From the NCBI GenBank assembly GCA_949752745.1, contig OX457031.1:18968199-19032198 (forward strand): a stretch of DNA of 64,000 nucleotides, written 5' to 3'. The position numbers and the translations under genes are program-made. Source of the DNA: Protula sp. h YS-2021 (Eukaryota; Annelida; Polychaeta; Sabellida; Serpulidae). The notes under the pieces are model-generated. The model did not search any database, was not told where the DNA came from, and saw only the letters and a program-made list of their open reading frames with translations. Positions 1 to 12,000 of the stretch are shown piece by piece (the first letter of the stretch is position 1; each line of letters starts with the position of its first letter).

Positions 1-327
1 CAATTTTGTAACCTGAATTTTTACCTAGATTATTAAATTCAAAGGTCACGTGGGCTGGGTTATATCGGAAACTGTTATGGATAGACAGATTTTGACCTCG
101 TTTTAGGACCCAATACCAAGTGGCAAAAAGGGTAACCTTTTGATAGCACATTAATCTTGAGTTAAAAGTAACGTTGTGAAATTAACCGTGCCGTAACTGT
201 CTTCTTTTATGTTTGGATGTTTCGGTCCGGATTACGGAAAGACACTCTAGTTGAGAGCTGAGACAAGATAAGATAAGTGGTCTGTCTCTTTATGGACGAC
301 CAGGGGAAAAGATGGCCCAGGGCCCAG

Positions 328-330
<3 letters not shown>

Positions 331-413
<83 letters not shown>
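331..413. repeat. (TA)n microsatellite
   Basis: About 41 uninterrupted TA dinucleotides. Any reading frame through it is a Tyr-Ile artefact. Confidence 0.97.
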
Positions 414-415
<2 letters not shown>

Positions 416-649
416 CTACGTCGTTTAATCAAAAATAAAGTATCCTACCTTTGATCTATTTTTTTCTGTATGAGTTCTAGTCCTGTTGAGGTCCTCGATT
501 TATGATTACTTAATTGAGAATATACAAGGGAAGTGTTATCCACATTTGCACAAATCTAACCAAACACGTTTACGTACTGAAGTTCTACATCTGACTGCTA
601 AAAAAAGTTACGGTCGCGCCGTATCTATTTGACAAATACAAAAGCTGAG

Positions 650-2020
650 GTTATTCCTACTTGCAAACAAAGTTTACAAATGGGTATGCTTTGCTAAGAA
701 TTCTGGCTGCTTATTCCTTTTTTTCTTTTTTTCCGTCTCGGAGGTTTCCAGAAAACTGCTCCTTCGCTATTTTACGTAGGCAATTAAATTTGACACAAAC
801 ATAGAGGGTGGTGAGATGTCGTGAAATCCGCAATATTTACCTTGACCCTCAATATTTGCCAAAGATATAGAGGCTAATGAGTTGTCGTGAAATAAGCAAT
901 TTCTTACTTTGACCTTCAAGGTCAAGGTCAAATTGAGGTCAAGATATTTTTGAAACCCCTTTTCATCACGAATAATGGCTGGAAATAGCGTTTAAATCAT
1001 TGTTTCAACACGTGTACGGTGTCACTAGGCAGAGACATCATGGACTGAATCTCGACATATCGGGGACAAGGTCAAGGTCATGCGGTCGATGCATATCATA
1101 ATTCGTTAGAGAAAGATTGTCCATTATCTCGAAAACAGCTTAAGAGCTTATTTTCGACCCTTTTGGCCTAAAACACGTCATGTAACAGGTGCCTTGCTGA
1201 CCTTGACCTCCTCCGTCATGGTCAAGGTCAAAAACCGGGAAATTGACCATTATCTCGCAAACGGTTAGAGATAGACCAATTTTGTACTTATTTTCGACCT
1301 TTGGGCCTAAAGAGAAGCTATATATGAGGTACCTCGGTGACCTTGACCTATTCCATCATGGTCAAGGTAAAAAACCAGAGGTGGGTCATTATCTCGAAAA
1401 CGGTTAGAGATTCGTACGATTCCTACGATTCGGAAAAGTGTTTGGGTATGTTTCCTTTTTGCGCTGAAACCTTGTCACGCGAACTCCTCTGAGACGGCTA
1501 GAGTTGGGACGACCAAATATGGAAGAGACATAGTATCGCGTGTCTAGTTGGTCCAGCTCATTCTTTATAAGAAATTCATTAATATTTTATATGCCAGAAT
1601 GGACATTGAAATTTAAAATTTGAAAACCTTGTCAGGCAAACTCCTCTGGGCCTGCTAGGACTATGACGATCAAATTTGGCAAGACATAATGTAGGGTGTG
1701 TAGTTGGTTCAGCTCAATTTTTTAAGAAATTCGTTAATATTTAATATTTAAAATCTACATCGAAATTATGCCACTGACGCCCTTTACCGTTAAAGATAGA
1801 GCTATTTTGAGCTTATTTCGACCGTTTGAACCTAAAAAGCGTTATCTAAGGGGTAGCTAGGTTACCTTGAACTCTTCGGTAATGGTCAATGTCGAAAACT
1901 GGGAGTTCCAATAACGGTTAGAGGTAGTGCGATTTTAAGCTTATTTTCGACCGTTTTGGCCTAAAAGAGAAGATATAAGTGAAGAGGTGCCTTGGTGACC
2001 TTTACTTCTTCGTTTGTGGT
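650..2020. repeat. Dispersed repeat rich in AGGTCA half-sites
   Basis: Degenerate units of about 110-140 bp recur. Each contains a 'ggtcaaggtca' motif or its complement 'tgaccttgacc', followed by phrases resembling 'attatctcgaaaacggttagagat' broken up by mutation. The same family appears at 3,680-4,600, 36,511-37,150 and 52,437-53,060. It carries no convincing reading frame. The head of each copy (near 652, 3,681, 36,511 and 52,437) starts with a 'cttgcaaac...aactgggtat' phrase and a T-rich tract, so the copies share an end and behave like an interspersed element. Its class is unknown. Confidence 0.75.
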
Positions 2021-2939
2021 CAATGCTGAATTTTCAGAGTTCGGAATCGTATTTTTTGTGGCCCCCAAGTGTAGTTTTCGCTACTCGGTAGCAAAAACGG
2101 TCTAGTTTTTATTTGTAATGATAAGGTTATACCGCGTGAGTGGATACCCTTTAGCCAAGTTACAGAGAGTCTATAGACAGTTAACTCGAACGTCATAAAG
2201 TTTGTGATGAAATTTTTTGTTTTGTGCAAAAAAAGTCACATTTAACACAAGCGGTGTCACAGTACAGGGAATCTTAGAGATAAAAAAGGTTATTTCTGCT
2301 TTGTTTGGTTATCCTTAAGCTTGATAAGGTGTGTTCGTGCTACAATAGCGATAGACGTAGCGCGGTTCGTTCACAGCCTTCCACGCGTGTCCAAATCTAA
2401 TACAAAGCACACCATGCCCATGACATTTCTATTATCTGTAATACGTAATCTGCACAAAATACCAGATAGTTTTTTACCTACAGTTGACATCAAGTGAATC
2501 GGCCCGAAACTCAGAGAATGTTCCACTCTATACAACATGTTCCTTTTTAGGGATTCTCCCATTTTGATTTTTTCAGAGTTTCTATATTGTTTTTCTTTAT
2601 AATCTTTGCAGCTGGGAAGTATGGTAACTTCAGCTAGGACATTCGCGAGAATGATGTTTTTATGTGTTTATTTGCACCGCTCTCATGGGCGCTTTGCACT
2701 TTGTACATAGAAAAACGACCGGAGACAACCATTTGTGCTGCTGACGGGGGGGGGGGGGCGGCATGGTAGCGATGATTTCGTTGTTAAAAAAAAAAAGATC
2801 TTAAACGAAAAAAGAACACCGAATTACACAATGCCAAATGCATATTCCATGCGTTATGCTCAGTTTTTTCTTTCTATCTTTAAAGTAAGTGGTTCGGTAA
2901 TTGTTAAGAAAACATAACTTTTAATTACTTGCACATGGT

Positions 2940-3060
2940 ATCACACATTTAACTGACTATACAGTCTGCTGATTGAATGCCTGACTATATGACTTGCTGG
3001 CTGAATGACTGATTGATTGACAATCACATTGACTAGCTGACTGACTGCATAATAAAATGA
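2940..3060. repeat. Degenerate tetranucleotide (GACT/CTGA) tract
   Basis: Repeated 'gactgact', 'gctgactg' and 'gattgatt' steps. The matching position in copy B (51,770-51,895) has the same composition and ends in a purer (TCAC)n run. Confidence 0.6.
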
Positions 3061-3339
3061 CGCCCTCTCTCAGTCACTAACACAGCTTTCACCAGTTTTC
3101 ACTCACGTGGCAGCTCTCCCGCACGTATATCCATTAGCCACAAAAAAGCAGGATCAAAGAGTTGGGGTGAGAGAGAGAGGGGGAGGACGGGATAGGGAGT
3201 CGGGAAGTAGGGTTCAATTCGCCAATTTTGCTTGGTAGTTGAGTCTTGCAGTCTCAAACCAACCCCCTTCCCCCCACCCCCCCTCACCTTAAACTAGATA
3301 CGCCAGTGACAAGTGGCGAATGCGGCTATGCACTTGGCT

Positions 3340-3450
3340 TACGTGCTGCACGTGGCTTAATTACGCGCTGCACGTGGCTTACGCGCTGCACGTGGCTTAC
3401 GCGCTGCACCTGGCAATTCACGTGGCTTACGTGCTGCACGTGGCTTACAT
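3340..3450 (+). repeat. 18-bp tandem repeat, about 6 units
   Basis: Units resemble 'ggcttacgcgctgcacgt'. A shorter, more decayed version is at 52,155-52,220 in copy B, so the array predates the duplication or expanded independently in each copy. Confidence 0.8.
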
Positions 3451-3679
3451 CCTGTTAAACTTTGGCAGAGGTCACTTTCTGTAAATATAATCTTAAAGCA
3501 TTAAACCTCGACAAACATTTGACTAGACAGCAGAATGATGAGGGAGGTCGGGCAAGCGGGGTTCATATCTGGTAGAACGCAATGCCTTAACCCCTACCAT
3601 ATCATCTGCTGGGTTTCCCTGCTTTGATATCGACTTGGCTTCATGCGACTCCAATCTAAACAACCGTTACATTTCATTC

Positions 3680-4600
3680 CCACTTGTAAACTTCATTTGC
3701 CACTGGGTATAAGTTTGTAGGTTTTTGGAAGTTTTTGCCTTTTCTTTTCCTTTTTTCTTCTCTTTTTTCCGTTGGATGGTTGCCAAAAAACTCCTACACT
3801 ATTTGACGGAGAAAGAGGAAATATGGCGCACATTCAGAGGACGACAAGGTCGCGGTGAATCCGCATTTTTTTCCTAAACTGTCAAGGTCAAATTGAGGTC
3901 AAAGTTATTTTTCCACAAAATGTTTTCCAGAAAACTCTTCCTTACGTTTCAGTCGGCCGACTTTCATATTTGGTGCCCTTATAGACAATTATAAGGTCTC
4001 GGTGAAAACGCAAATATTTTTTTACTTTGACCTGAAAGATCAAGGTCAAAGTGAGATCAAATTATTTTCATAAGGCCCATTTATTACGAAAAGTGGCTAG
4101 AAAAAGCACTAAAATCCTAGTTCGAGTAGATAAACGTACTGGGTAACCCTGCATCCTCACTTTTGACCTTGAGCGTCAAAGTCAAAGGTCACTTGACCTC
4201 GGGTACCGTTAATGACAGGACGACCTTTCTCGAAAACACTTAGAAACAGGGCGGTTTGAGCTCATTTTCGACCCTTTGGGAATACACAACCTTACATAAA
4301 AGGTATCTGGGTCATATCGACAGTCTCGCTCACCGTCAAGCTAAAAAAACGGACGTTAACCGCTATATCGGAAAAGTCAAGAGATACAGCGATTTTCAGT
4401 TCATTTTCGACCCTCTGTGACTGAACAACGCTACATAAGAGGTACCTCATTGACCTTGACCCTCTCGGTCACGGTCAAGGTCAAAAACCGAAGTTGATTA
4501 TTCTTTCGAAAACGGTTAGGGATAGAGCGATTATGGGCTCATTTACCCGTCCGACACCTGGCCACCTGCCCATCCTCTGTTCTACGATTTATCATTAGAC
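3680..4600. repeat. Dispersed AGGTCA-type repeat, second copy
   Basis: Same family as 650-2,020. It starts with the T-rich head (near 3,720-3,770) and continues with several 'gaccttgacc...ggtcaaggtca' units up to about 4,530. The closest relative is 52,437-53,060 in copy B. Confidence 0.75.
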
Positions 4601-4984
4601 AGTTTGCGTTGAGCGTTAACTTCTCACTATACTTGTCGATCATGGAGACTTCGTATGACGCATCTCAAGACGTAAACTTTTTGTAAACTTTTTGCTACAA
4701 AGCCATTGGCTGGCACTCAGAGGTAAATTAGGATTCACCGTAAATTAGGATTCACCCTAAATTTCAGCTAAAGATCCCGAATATTGAAATAATTCTTTCA
4801 TGTCTTTTTTAAGAGTAATAGATGATTATCAAGAATTTTTTCCTGCTTTTTATCCGGACCACTTTAAGGAGGACCACTCGCGTACAAACTGGTTACATTG
4901 CATGCCCATGGCTTATTAAAACTTCCCTTAAACGCGTAATGTTAATTTTGAAATAATACCCCCTTTATTAACCAAATGCGGAGT

Positions 4985-5805
4985 ACAGTTCCGAAAGAGG
5001 TGTCAGGAAAAAATAGCACCTGAAAAAATAGCACTGGTAAAAATGGCACCGGAAGATGGCACCGGAAAAATGGCACTGGAAAAAAATGGCACCGGAAAAA
5101 TGGCACTTTTGAAACAACGGAAAAAATGGCACCTTTGTTTCTAACATTTTCTAATATTTTATTTGCTTCACTTCATACTTTAGCAATAGAAAAGTCTTGC
5201 CTATTACATATTTTACATAAAATTGTAAATTAAATTTCACTTAATTTTCATTTATCATTTATTTATTACAAGGTCCGTAGTTTAGATAAAAATGTTCTCT
5301 TCAAGTATTCTGCGTACGATTTAAATAATTCACTGAATTATTTCGATTTTAACTGTTCACCATAAAATTTTAGCATTTCTAAGTAAAACACTGCGATATG
5401 CATGCCTTTATATAAAAGGTATATCAAAGAAATGTTCAGAGTTAAGAGGAAAGGAACCCTGAGGATACGTCAGGGAAACGTTCAGGGTAAGGCTAAAGGA
5501 CATCAAAGGAACCCAGTGAGTAACACTATTATACATTTCCATAGATAAAACGTTACGTAAAATTCATCACGTGCTAACGTTAAAGGGAAATCGAGTTGTT
5601 TGTGTAACTTTTAAAAATTGGTCATTGATATATGAAATGATTCTTTTTTAACTGAAATTCTATTTTTTATTCAATATACATGTGATGGAAAATAAAAGTG
5701 CCATTTTTTTCCGTATGTTCAAAGGTGACATTTTTTCCGGTGCCATTTTTTTTCCAGTGCCATTTTTTCCGGTGCCATTTTTGCCGGTGCCATTTTCCCT
5801 ACACC
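4985..5805. mobile_element. Foldback-like element with arms made of tandem repeats
   Basis: The left arm (about 4,995-5,128) has 6-7 units of about 17 bp resembling 'ggaaaaaatggcaccgg'. The right arm (about 5,693-5,805) has the same unit in reverse complement ('ccggtgccattttttcc'). The centre is AT-rich with no coding potential. Similar 'gcggagtac' phrases lie outside both ends (near 4,978 and 5,843). Inverted arms composed of short direct repeats are the hallmark of foldback elements (FB/Galileo). It is absent from copy B, so it inserted after the duplication. Confidence 0.7.
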
Positions 5806-6159
5806 CCCGAATGAACCCCCCCTCCCCCCCCCCCTGTGGTAAACGCGGAGTACTGAATTAAGATTTAATACCCCCACGTACCTTTTAACGAAATCGGCAC
5901 TCCACTGGGACCCCATATGGCTTCACAATTACTCCCTCCCTCTTTCTCCGTTTTTTTGCACAGGCGGTGGCACATGTAATACTTAGTGCCCCATCCCCAC
6001 TGAACCCCCATCAATGTTTGTGTAAGAGTTATAAATATTTTACGCATAAAACTTAAATGAACATTTTCAAAGCAACTAATTTTATTATAGCTATTCAAAA
6101 AATACATTGCCATGACCCATTAAAATAATTACTGTGAATCTGAAGTTGTGCACCAAAGA

Positions 6160-6450
6160 ACGCTGGTGCCCAGATGAGAGGTGCCTAGTTGTTAGATGTC
6201 CGATTGCGAAGTGTCCAGATGAGAGGTGCCTAGTTGTTAGATGTCCGATTGCGAAGTGTCCACATGAGAGGTGCCTAGTTGTGAGGTGTCCGATTGCGAA
6301 GTGTCCACATGAGAGGTGTCTAGTTGTTAGTTGTCCGATTGCGAAGTGTCCAGATGAGAGGTGCCTAGTTGTTAGATGTCCGATTGCGAAGTGTCCAGAT
6401 GAGAGGTGCCTTGTTGTGAGGTGTCCGACTGTGAAGTGTCCAAAGTTGTA
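6160..6450 (+). repeat. 45-bp minisatellite, about 6 units
   Basis: Units of 45 bp such as 'gatgagaggtgcctagttgt' followed by 'tagatgtccgattgcgaagtg'. Because 45 is a multiple of three the array reads open as a 15-residue repeat (start PDERCLVV, end CPIAKC). The neighbouring sequence is not coding and copy B's counterpart (53,755-53,995) is broken by indels, so this is most likely a non-coding minisatellite. Confidence 0.85.
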
Positions 6451-7130
6451 AAGTTTATTAAGAAATACATTAAAATCTTGATGTGGATTTTAAAACATTA
6501 AAACAATAAAAATATGAAATACTGTATACACAAGAACAACTTGGAACCACAAACCAGAGTTATTTGATTTCACGAACATTGTACCATCACATTCCGAGCA
6601 TAAGGAGATAAGGAAATAAGACATTTATTTTATGGTTAGAGGGCAGATCGTTAAGAAATAACAGCAAAGCGAAGAAGATAGTATTCTTTACATATGGCCC
6701 TCCAACTTTTCACGTAATAGCTTTTGAATTGCTTCTAAGGGATTCGACTTTGCAAGATATATACGTCAGTTTCTGAACCTGATGTCTTAAAACCGAGCAG
6801 GCTTAACCAGAATAAGGCCAGACTACTGCATTATTGTGTAATGTTGATACTAATCTCATGACATCGAAACGCATTTCAACGACGTTTCTAAACGTGTAAA
6901 CGAAAGTGATGGCAAACACCCTTAAGCATTGGCACTTGAAGAAGTTACACATAAAACAGGGAATGCTATGTCCTGGAAACAACGGTTTACGCACATTGTT
7001 TAAATTTAGTTCAAGGTTATTTTTTGTATAAAAAGAAGAGCATTATGGTGCATTTATAAACGCTTAGCCCTTAAAGCCCTCAAAGCCCTGAAAGCCCTTA
7101 GAAACCAGAATGGAGGGCAGCTTGGTATTA

Positions 7131-7570
7131 CAGTAAAACCCCGTTTTCTTGAACACAGTTAACTCGATTTCCCCGTCAGCTAAAACACTTTTTTAAGTCC
7201 CGACTTTTTTCATTTATATACGACTTATAAATTCCCGGTTAACTCGAAGTTTTTTTACCTCGAACTAATTTTGACGGGGAATTTGTGCTCAAAATGAGTG
7301 ACAAAAACTCGCACAATTCTAGTCCTTTTGGAGTTGAAAACTGATGATTACGGCAAATCTTCAGATAACTACTCCCGCTTTATTATCGTGATTGGGTCAA
7401 ACCAAAAGCCACTAATATCCTTTCGTAGTGGAATACTCCGTACAAATTTGAGTCTCTTTAAACTAAGCTGAAGCATACTCAGTTGCCATTCTGAAGATTA
7501 TGCCTGCGTCAATCGAAAAAGCTGCTCTTTGGTTTAAAGGTAATCTGTGTTTCAGAACTCATTCATAGCA
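7131..7570. mobile_element. Pogo/Tigger-like element, truncated (copy A)
   Basis: The left end reads 'cagtaaaaccccgtt', matching the terminal repeat of the complete counterpart in copy B (54,637-55,293). The homology runs to about 7,570, where the block at 7,565-8,545 begins. The right end is lost. Being in both duplicates, it was inserted before the duplication. Confidence 0.65.
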
Positions 7571-8545
7571 CCCCAGATAGCAGTCCCACATGGGGACTAT
7601 GCATAATATATGTGGGTATTCCCACGTACCCACGCATAAATAATGTGCATTTTGTTGGGGAATTCCCATGTAGTTACGTGGGATTTAGGAGATTTTGAGA
7701 CTCTTTCCGATGTGTATTATGCGCATGTGAACCCATGCATTTTATACGCATATATTTCCATGCATTTTATTTGTGGGAATTCCCACGCATATTAAGCATG
7801 GAATTTTAAAGGGACGACCCACCCTGGGCATGCCCGATAACTCCATCGAATACACAGACATGAACCTTTATAACTATAGTGCAGTTATAAAGTATTCCTT
7901 AAAAGAATTTTAAGCATAAAAATTTTAGTGAAATTGGTATTTCCATGTCTAACTTTCTATTATACTTAGAAAAAAGGCAGCCCTCCACGAAAATATGCAG
8001 AATTTAGCAAAATTTAAATATATTATCGCTCAATGGCGGCTGTTTCCGGTCTGCGATAATAAGCCCACATTGCCAGACTGCGCATAATATGCGTATATTA
8101 TCCCATGCATTTACTAAGTGGAAATTTTGACGTATTATATACGTGTATTTTACATGGGAATGCCCATATGGGAAATCCCACGTAAAATATACGTGTAATA
8201 TACAAATGACTTCTAATGAAATTTTACGTGGGAATTCAAAAGTATAATATACATATAATATGCGTTAATTACCCATGTATTTTAGAAGTGGGGAATTCTA
8301 CGTATATTATACAGGGGAATGCCCACGGTGGGCATTACACGGGATAAACCATGCAGTTTACGCGTGTATCTACCCGTGCATTTTATAGGTGGGAAATCCT
8401 ATGTATATTATATGTAGAGTTTATACGGAAATCACACCGTGGGAATGTCCACATATATTACACATGTTTTCTATGTGGCCATGCCAACGTCCCACGTTCC
8501 CACGTAAATCCCATCTAAAAACAACGCGTTTTATACTTGGGACGA
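7565..8545. repeat. Repeat of decayed CGTGGGAATTCCCACG palindromes
   Basis: About 1 kb with at least a dozen variants of 'tgggaattccca' and 'cccacgtata', alternating with 'ataatatacgtg'-type AT phrases. The palindromic core occurs on both strands. It begins with 'ccccagatagcagtcccaca' and ends near 'cccacgttcccacgtaaa'. It is absent at the same place in copy B, so it is an insertion into the pogo-like element. No coding potential is seen. Confidence 0.65.
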
Positions 8546-8565
8546 AAAATTATGCTAACTGGGAC

Positions 8566-8847
8566 TGGACAATTGCCTACCGGATAACTGCCTACCGGGC
8601 AATTACCTACTGGACAACTGCCTACTTAGGGCAATTGCCTACCGGGACTACTGTCTATTTTCAAACAATTTCTTCGAGACCGTTTTGAATAAGCCATATT
8701 TCATCCGGAATAGTTGGACTTAAACAAAATGCAATTAAAAATATATAAAACCCTGCAAATTTTTTTGTTCAAATATGCATCTTTCAAAATGGAATACATT
8801 ACATCCGGCAGTTATCCGGTAATCAGTTGTCCAGTAGGCAATTGTGT
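8566..8847. mobile_element. Small inverted-repeat element with tandem arms
   Basis: The left arm (8,566-8,650) has five units of about 17 bp resembling 'ggacaattgcctaccggat'. The right arm (8,800-8,845) carries the reverse complement ('ccggtaatcagttgtccag'). The centre is AT-rich. The design matches the foldback-like element at 4,985-5,805 with different unit sequences. It abuts the left terminus of the polymerase element and is absent from copy B. Confidence 0.6.
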
Positions 8848-8855
8848 TAGACTCA

Positions 8856-8985
8856 GGTAGCTTTGAGGCCAGACCCCAGGGGGTAGGTATAAGATGGCAT
8901 TTCTGGATGCCCGACCCCCCGCTGCCTCGGTGGACCGACCGACCTCTCCCTTCCCCCAGTGTACTGATCGACCTCCCCCTCTTTT
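8856..8985 (+). repeat. Left terminal inverted repeat, element copy A
   Basis: It begins 'ggtagctttgaggccag', then 'gtaggtataagatggc', then a 'ggtggaccgac' box. Reverse complementing 13,855-13,985 gives the same boxes in the same order. Confidence 0.7.
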
Positions 8986-8987
8986 GA

Positions 8988-8995
8988 TGACGTCA
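8988..8995. promoter_or_regulatory. TGACGTCA palindrome upstream of the polymerase start
   Basis: A perfect CREB/ATF-type octamer lies just inside the left terminal repeat, about 100 bp before the presumed start codon. It is conserved at the same place in copy B (55,459-55,466), followed in both by 'tgtataa.gtcat'. A promoter role is inferred. Confidence 0.45.
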
Positions 8996-9096
8996 TGTAT
9001 AATGTCATTGTTCAAATCGAGCCTAACTTAGGTCATTTCCATCATTTACTATCATGACAGTGAAGTTATAACATCATAAAAAAAACAAACAAAAAA

Positions 9097-12000
9097 ATGA
9101 ATATATCAAATGAAAAATTGAAATGTACATGGTGTCATACAGTGCCACGAGACTTTAAGAGACACTTATGTGAAAAACGGACACCCTTTTGTAAAAACGA
9201 GGACTTATTACTTGCCGCGTTTGCTTCAATGTCTTCAACAATACTGAACAGTATGCAGATCATAATGTGATGATACATATGCAACCCCAATGCATAACAT
9301 ATGTATAAAAAGATTAGCTGATGAGTCAGATCAAACTCCTGCAAAGAAACAAAGCTTAGATACAAACCAAGATTTTTCGTGTTACTGATGTTTTATTTGT
9401 TTGCTAAACTTCGTTGAACTTCACAAGGTTTCCTCGTATTTTATTAACCATTAATTTATTCTATTTGTTACTACTTTTTAATGTCCGTTGAGTTCAACGG
9501 ACCACTTTTACGCGTTGAAATCAGATAGAACCTTTTTAACGTGTTGAATTCAACTAGCACTTCTAACGAGTTGGAATCAACTGGCGTTGGTCTGCGATCG
9601 TCTATATTTTATACAAAATTTAAACAACAGAATAAAAGAGCAAACGTTTTTAAACATGCAAAGCAAAATGGTCAGACACACAACAGCTTACATTTAAAAG
9701 AAACATTTAGTGACATTTATGCATTGCGACATCGTGGAGTAAACAATTATGTTAACAAAATAATTTCAGCAACAAAAGAAAATGTTTAAAAGCATCGGGG
9801 GCTATTCCTTTTTTATCGAACTAATTAACATGTTTGAAGCATAAATAGATTAAGCGTAACAATAGAAATGTAATTAAACTTTTCCCAAAACAGGGTTGTA
9901 AAATAGACTTAAATTAACATAGGTATAAAGCAACAATTATGTAAGAGATCGGTCTACACACGCTGTCCGAAATTAAGAATATTGACATTTTTATAACATT
10001 TAAGCTTTTCCCAAAACACATTTTACAATAATGTTATGCAAGTGGGTAAAGGTAGAAGAACAGGCCTCGGTGGACATGCACATCAAGAAGTGTTGCAACC
10101 TGAAATGAATCCGAATTGCTACTTGAAATGCGACTGCAAAAATCGCATCACATGACATTTGAAAAATAGATCAGACAATGGAATAAAATGGTACATCGTC
10201 GTTTTAGCTCAAGTCAAGAAAATAACAACTAATGAAAAGGGAGTGTTGAAAGAATGTGTAGATAAGACTCTCAGAGCACTCAGAGGTTTACAGCATTCAG
10301 TGAAATAGATATTGACAATGATTTGCGACGCATTCAAGGATTTCTTCAACAAGTTTGATGAGCATGAACGGCAAGCATCTTGATGGGTGCTGGATAAGAT
10401 TCTTCAGACTGAAGTGCACAAAGCTACATTAGAACCCTTACAAGCCTCCGACTACACTGAGTTACCACAGAAGAAAAAAATACCAAGGGTGCTGTTAACA
10501 TCAAAAATACAGACAACCCGTGCTTCATCAACTTCCTAAATGTGAGAAGAAGAACAACATTTTTTTTCATTTGGAAAATCAAGGTGTGGTACCCATTTAC
10601 ATGAGTCGACATGAGAGTGACACCCAAATCAACTTACTGCTTATCAGTGACAATGAGAAGATGCATTATTATCTGATTAAGAACTTTATTCGACTAATGA
10701 AGTATTGTACAAAACATGTGAGTAAAACGTTTTACTGCTTCACTTGCTTGCATGGATTTATGCGACAAGACCCTTAAGGCAAACATCGTGATGTTTGTGG
10801 AAAGCATTGAGCACAACCATTGTCATTTCCAGAAGATACAATCATTCGATTCAAGGGTGTTGCAAAACAACAAAAGGCACCCTTTTCTCATTTATGCTGA
10901 CTTTGAATGCTGTACAGAGAAACGGGAGCGTAATCGTTATCAACATCACAAGGCTAAAAGTTGTCGTCAGTAAATATGAGAAGCGTCATCCCGTGCTTTA
11001 CTGTGGAGACAATGCTGTTCACACATTTCTAAAGAAAATGTTGGGTAAACGTGATGACTTTGTGAATCGATGGAGCAATCCAAATCAAATCGAGATGCTG
11101 AGGGTAAGAAACAGTTTGCTCAACCTATTCAGTGCTACAATTGGCATGAGCGGAGGGGAGTGGATCATGTGCGAGATCATGATCACATCAGTGGAAAATA
11201 CCGTGGAGCGTCTCATAGTTGCTGCAACCCACAGTTTCGCTTAAGAATGGATCAACAAGAAAAGCGGGATTCATCCATCATCCCTGTCCTATTCCACAAC
11301 CTATTAGTATGTGACAGTCATCTTATGGAGAGTCTAGAAAATTCACCTAAAGCTCTCAGTCAGTCCCAACAATGTAGAAAGTACATTGCGATTACCATGG
11401 GCAATCTAAATTCATCGACTCCTACCAATTCATGTTAACATCCTTGCATAAATTAGAAGCCAACTTAGAGGCTGAAGGCAAAGATAAGTTTCAGAATATG
11501 ACCGTTCATGTGCGCGATTGTCAGCAGCAAGAGTTACTTTTGCAAAGGAATATATCCCTGTGACTATGTTGATGAACCTCCAAAGTTTGCAGAAACAAAA
11601 CTTCCATCACGAGAACGCTGTTACAGTCAACTAACTGAAGAAAGAATTAGTGTTGAAGACTATGGTCATGCACAAAGGGTGCGGAATTTATTCCACTGCA
11701 ACAACTTTGAGAGTATCATGAGCTCTACCTGGAAACATGCGTTGCTGTTGACAGATGAATTTGAAAATTTTAGAAATATGTTTCTCAGCACGTATGAACT
11801 GAATCCTTCTCATTACTGTACAGCACCAGATTTGGCATGGAACGCTATGCTGAAACATAACAAGGTTCAATTGCAATTGATAGATGATAATGCCATGTAT
11901 CAAAGGGTGGAGCAAGGTCTGAGAGGAGGTATTTTAGTCATTACACACAAATGGGAGGAAGATCCAAAATCTCTGGACTACATGAAAGTGAGTGAAGTGC

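Noticed and set aside
247..432. 61-residue Tyr-Ile frame on the minus strand
   Set aside because: It is a translation of a TA microsatellite.
3555..3612. tRNA-like stretch on the minus strand ('gggttaaggcattgcg')
   Set aside because: A-box-like only; no B box or cloverleaf could be drawn, and the copy B equivalent is too different to judge.
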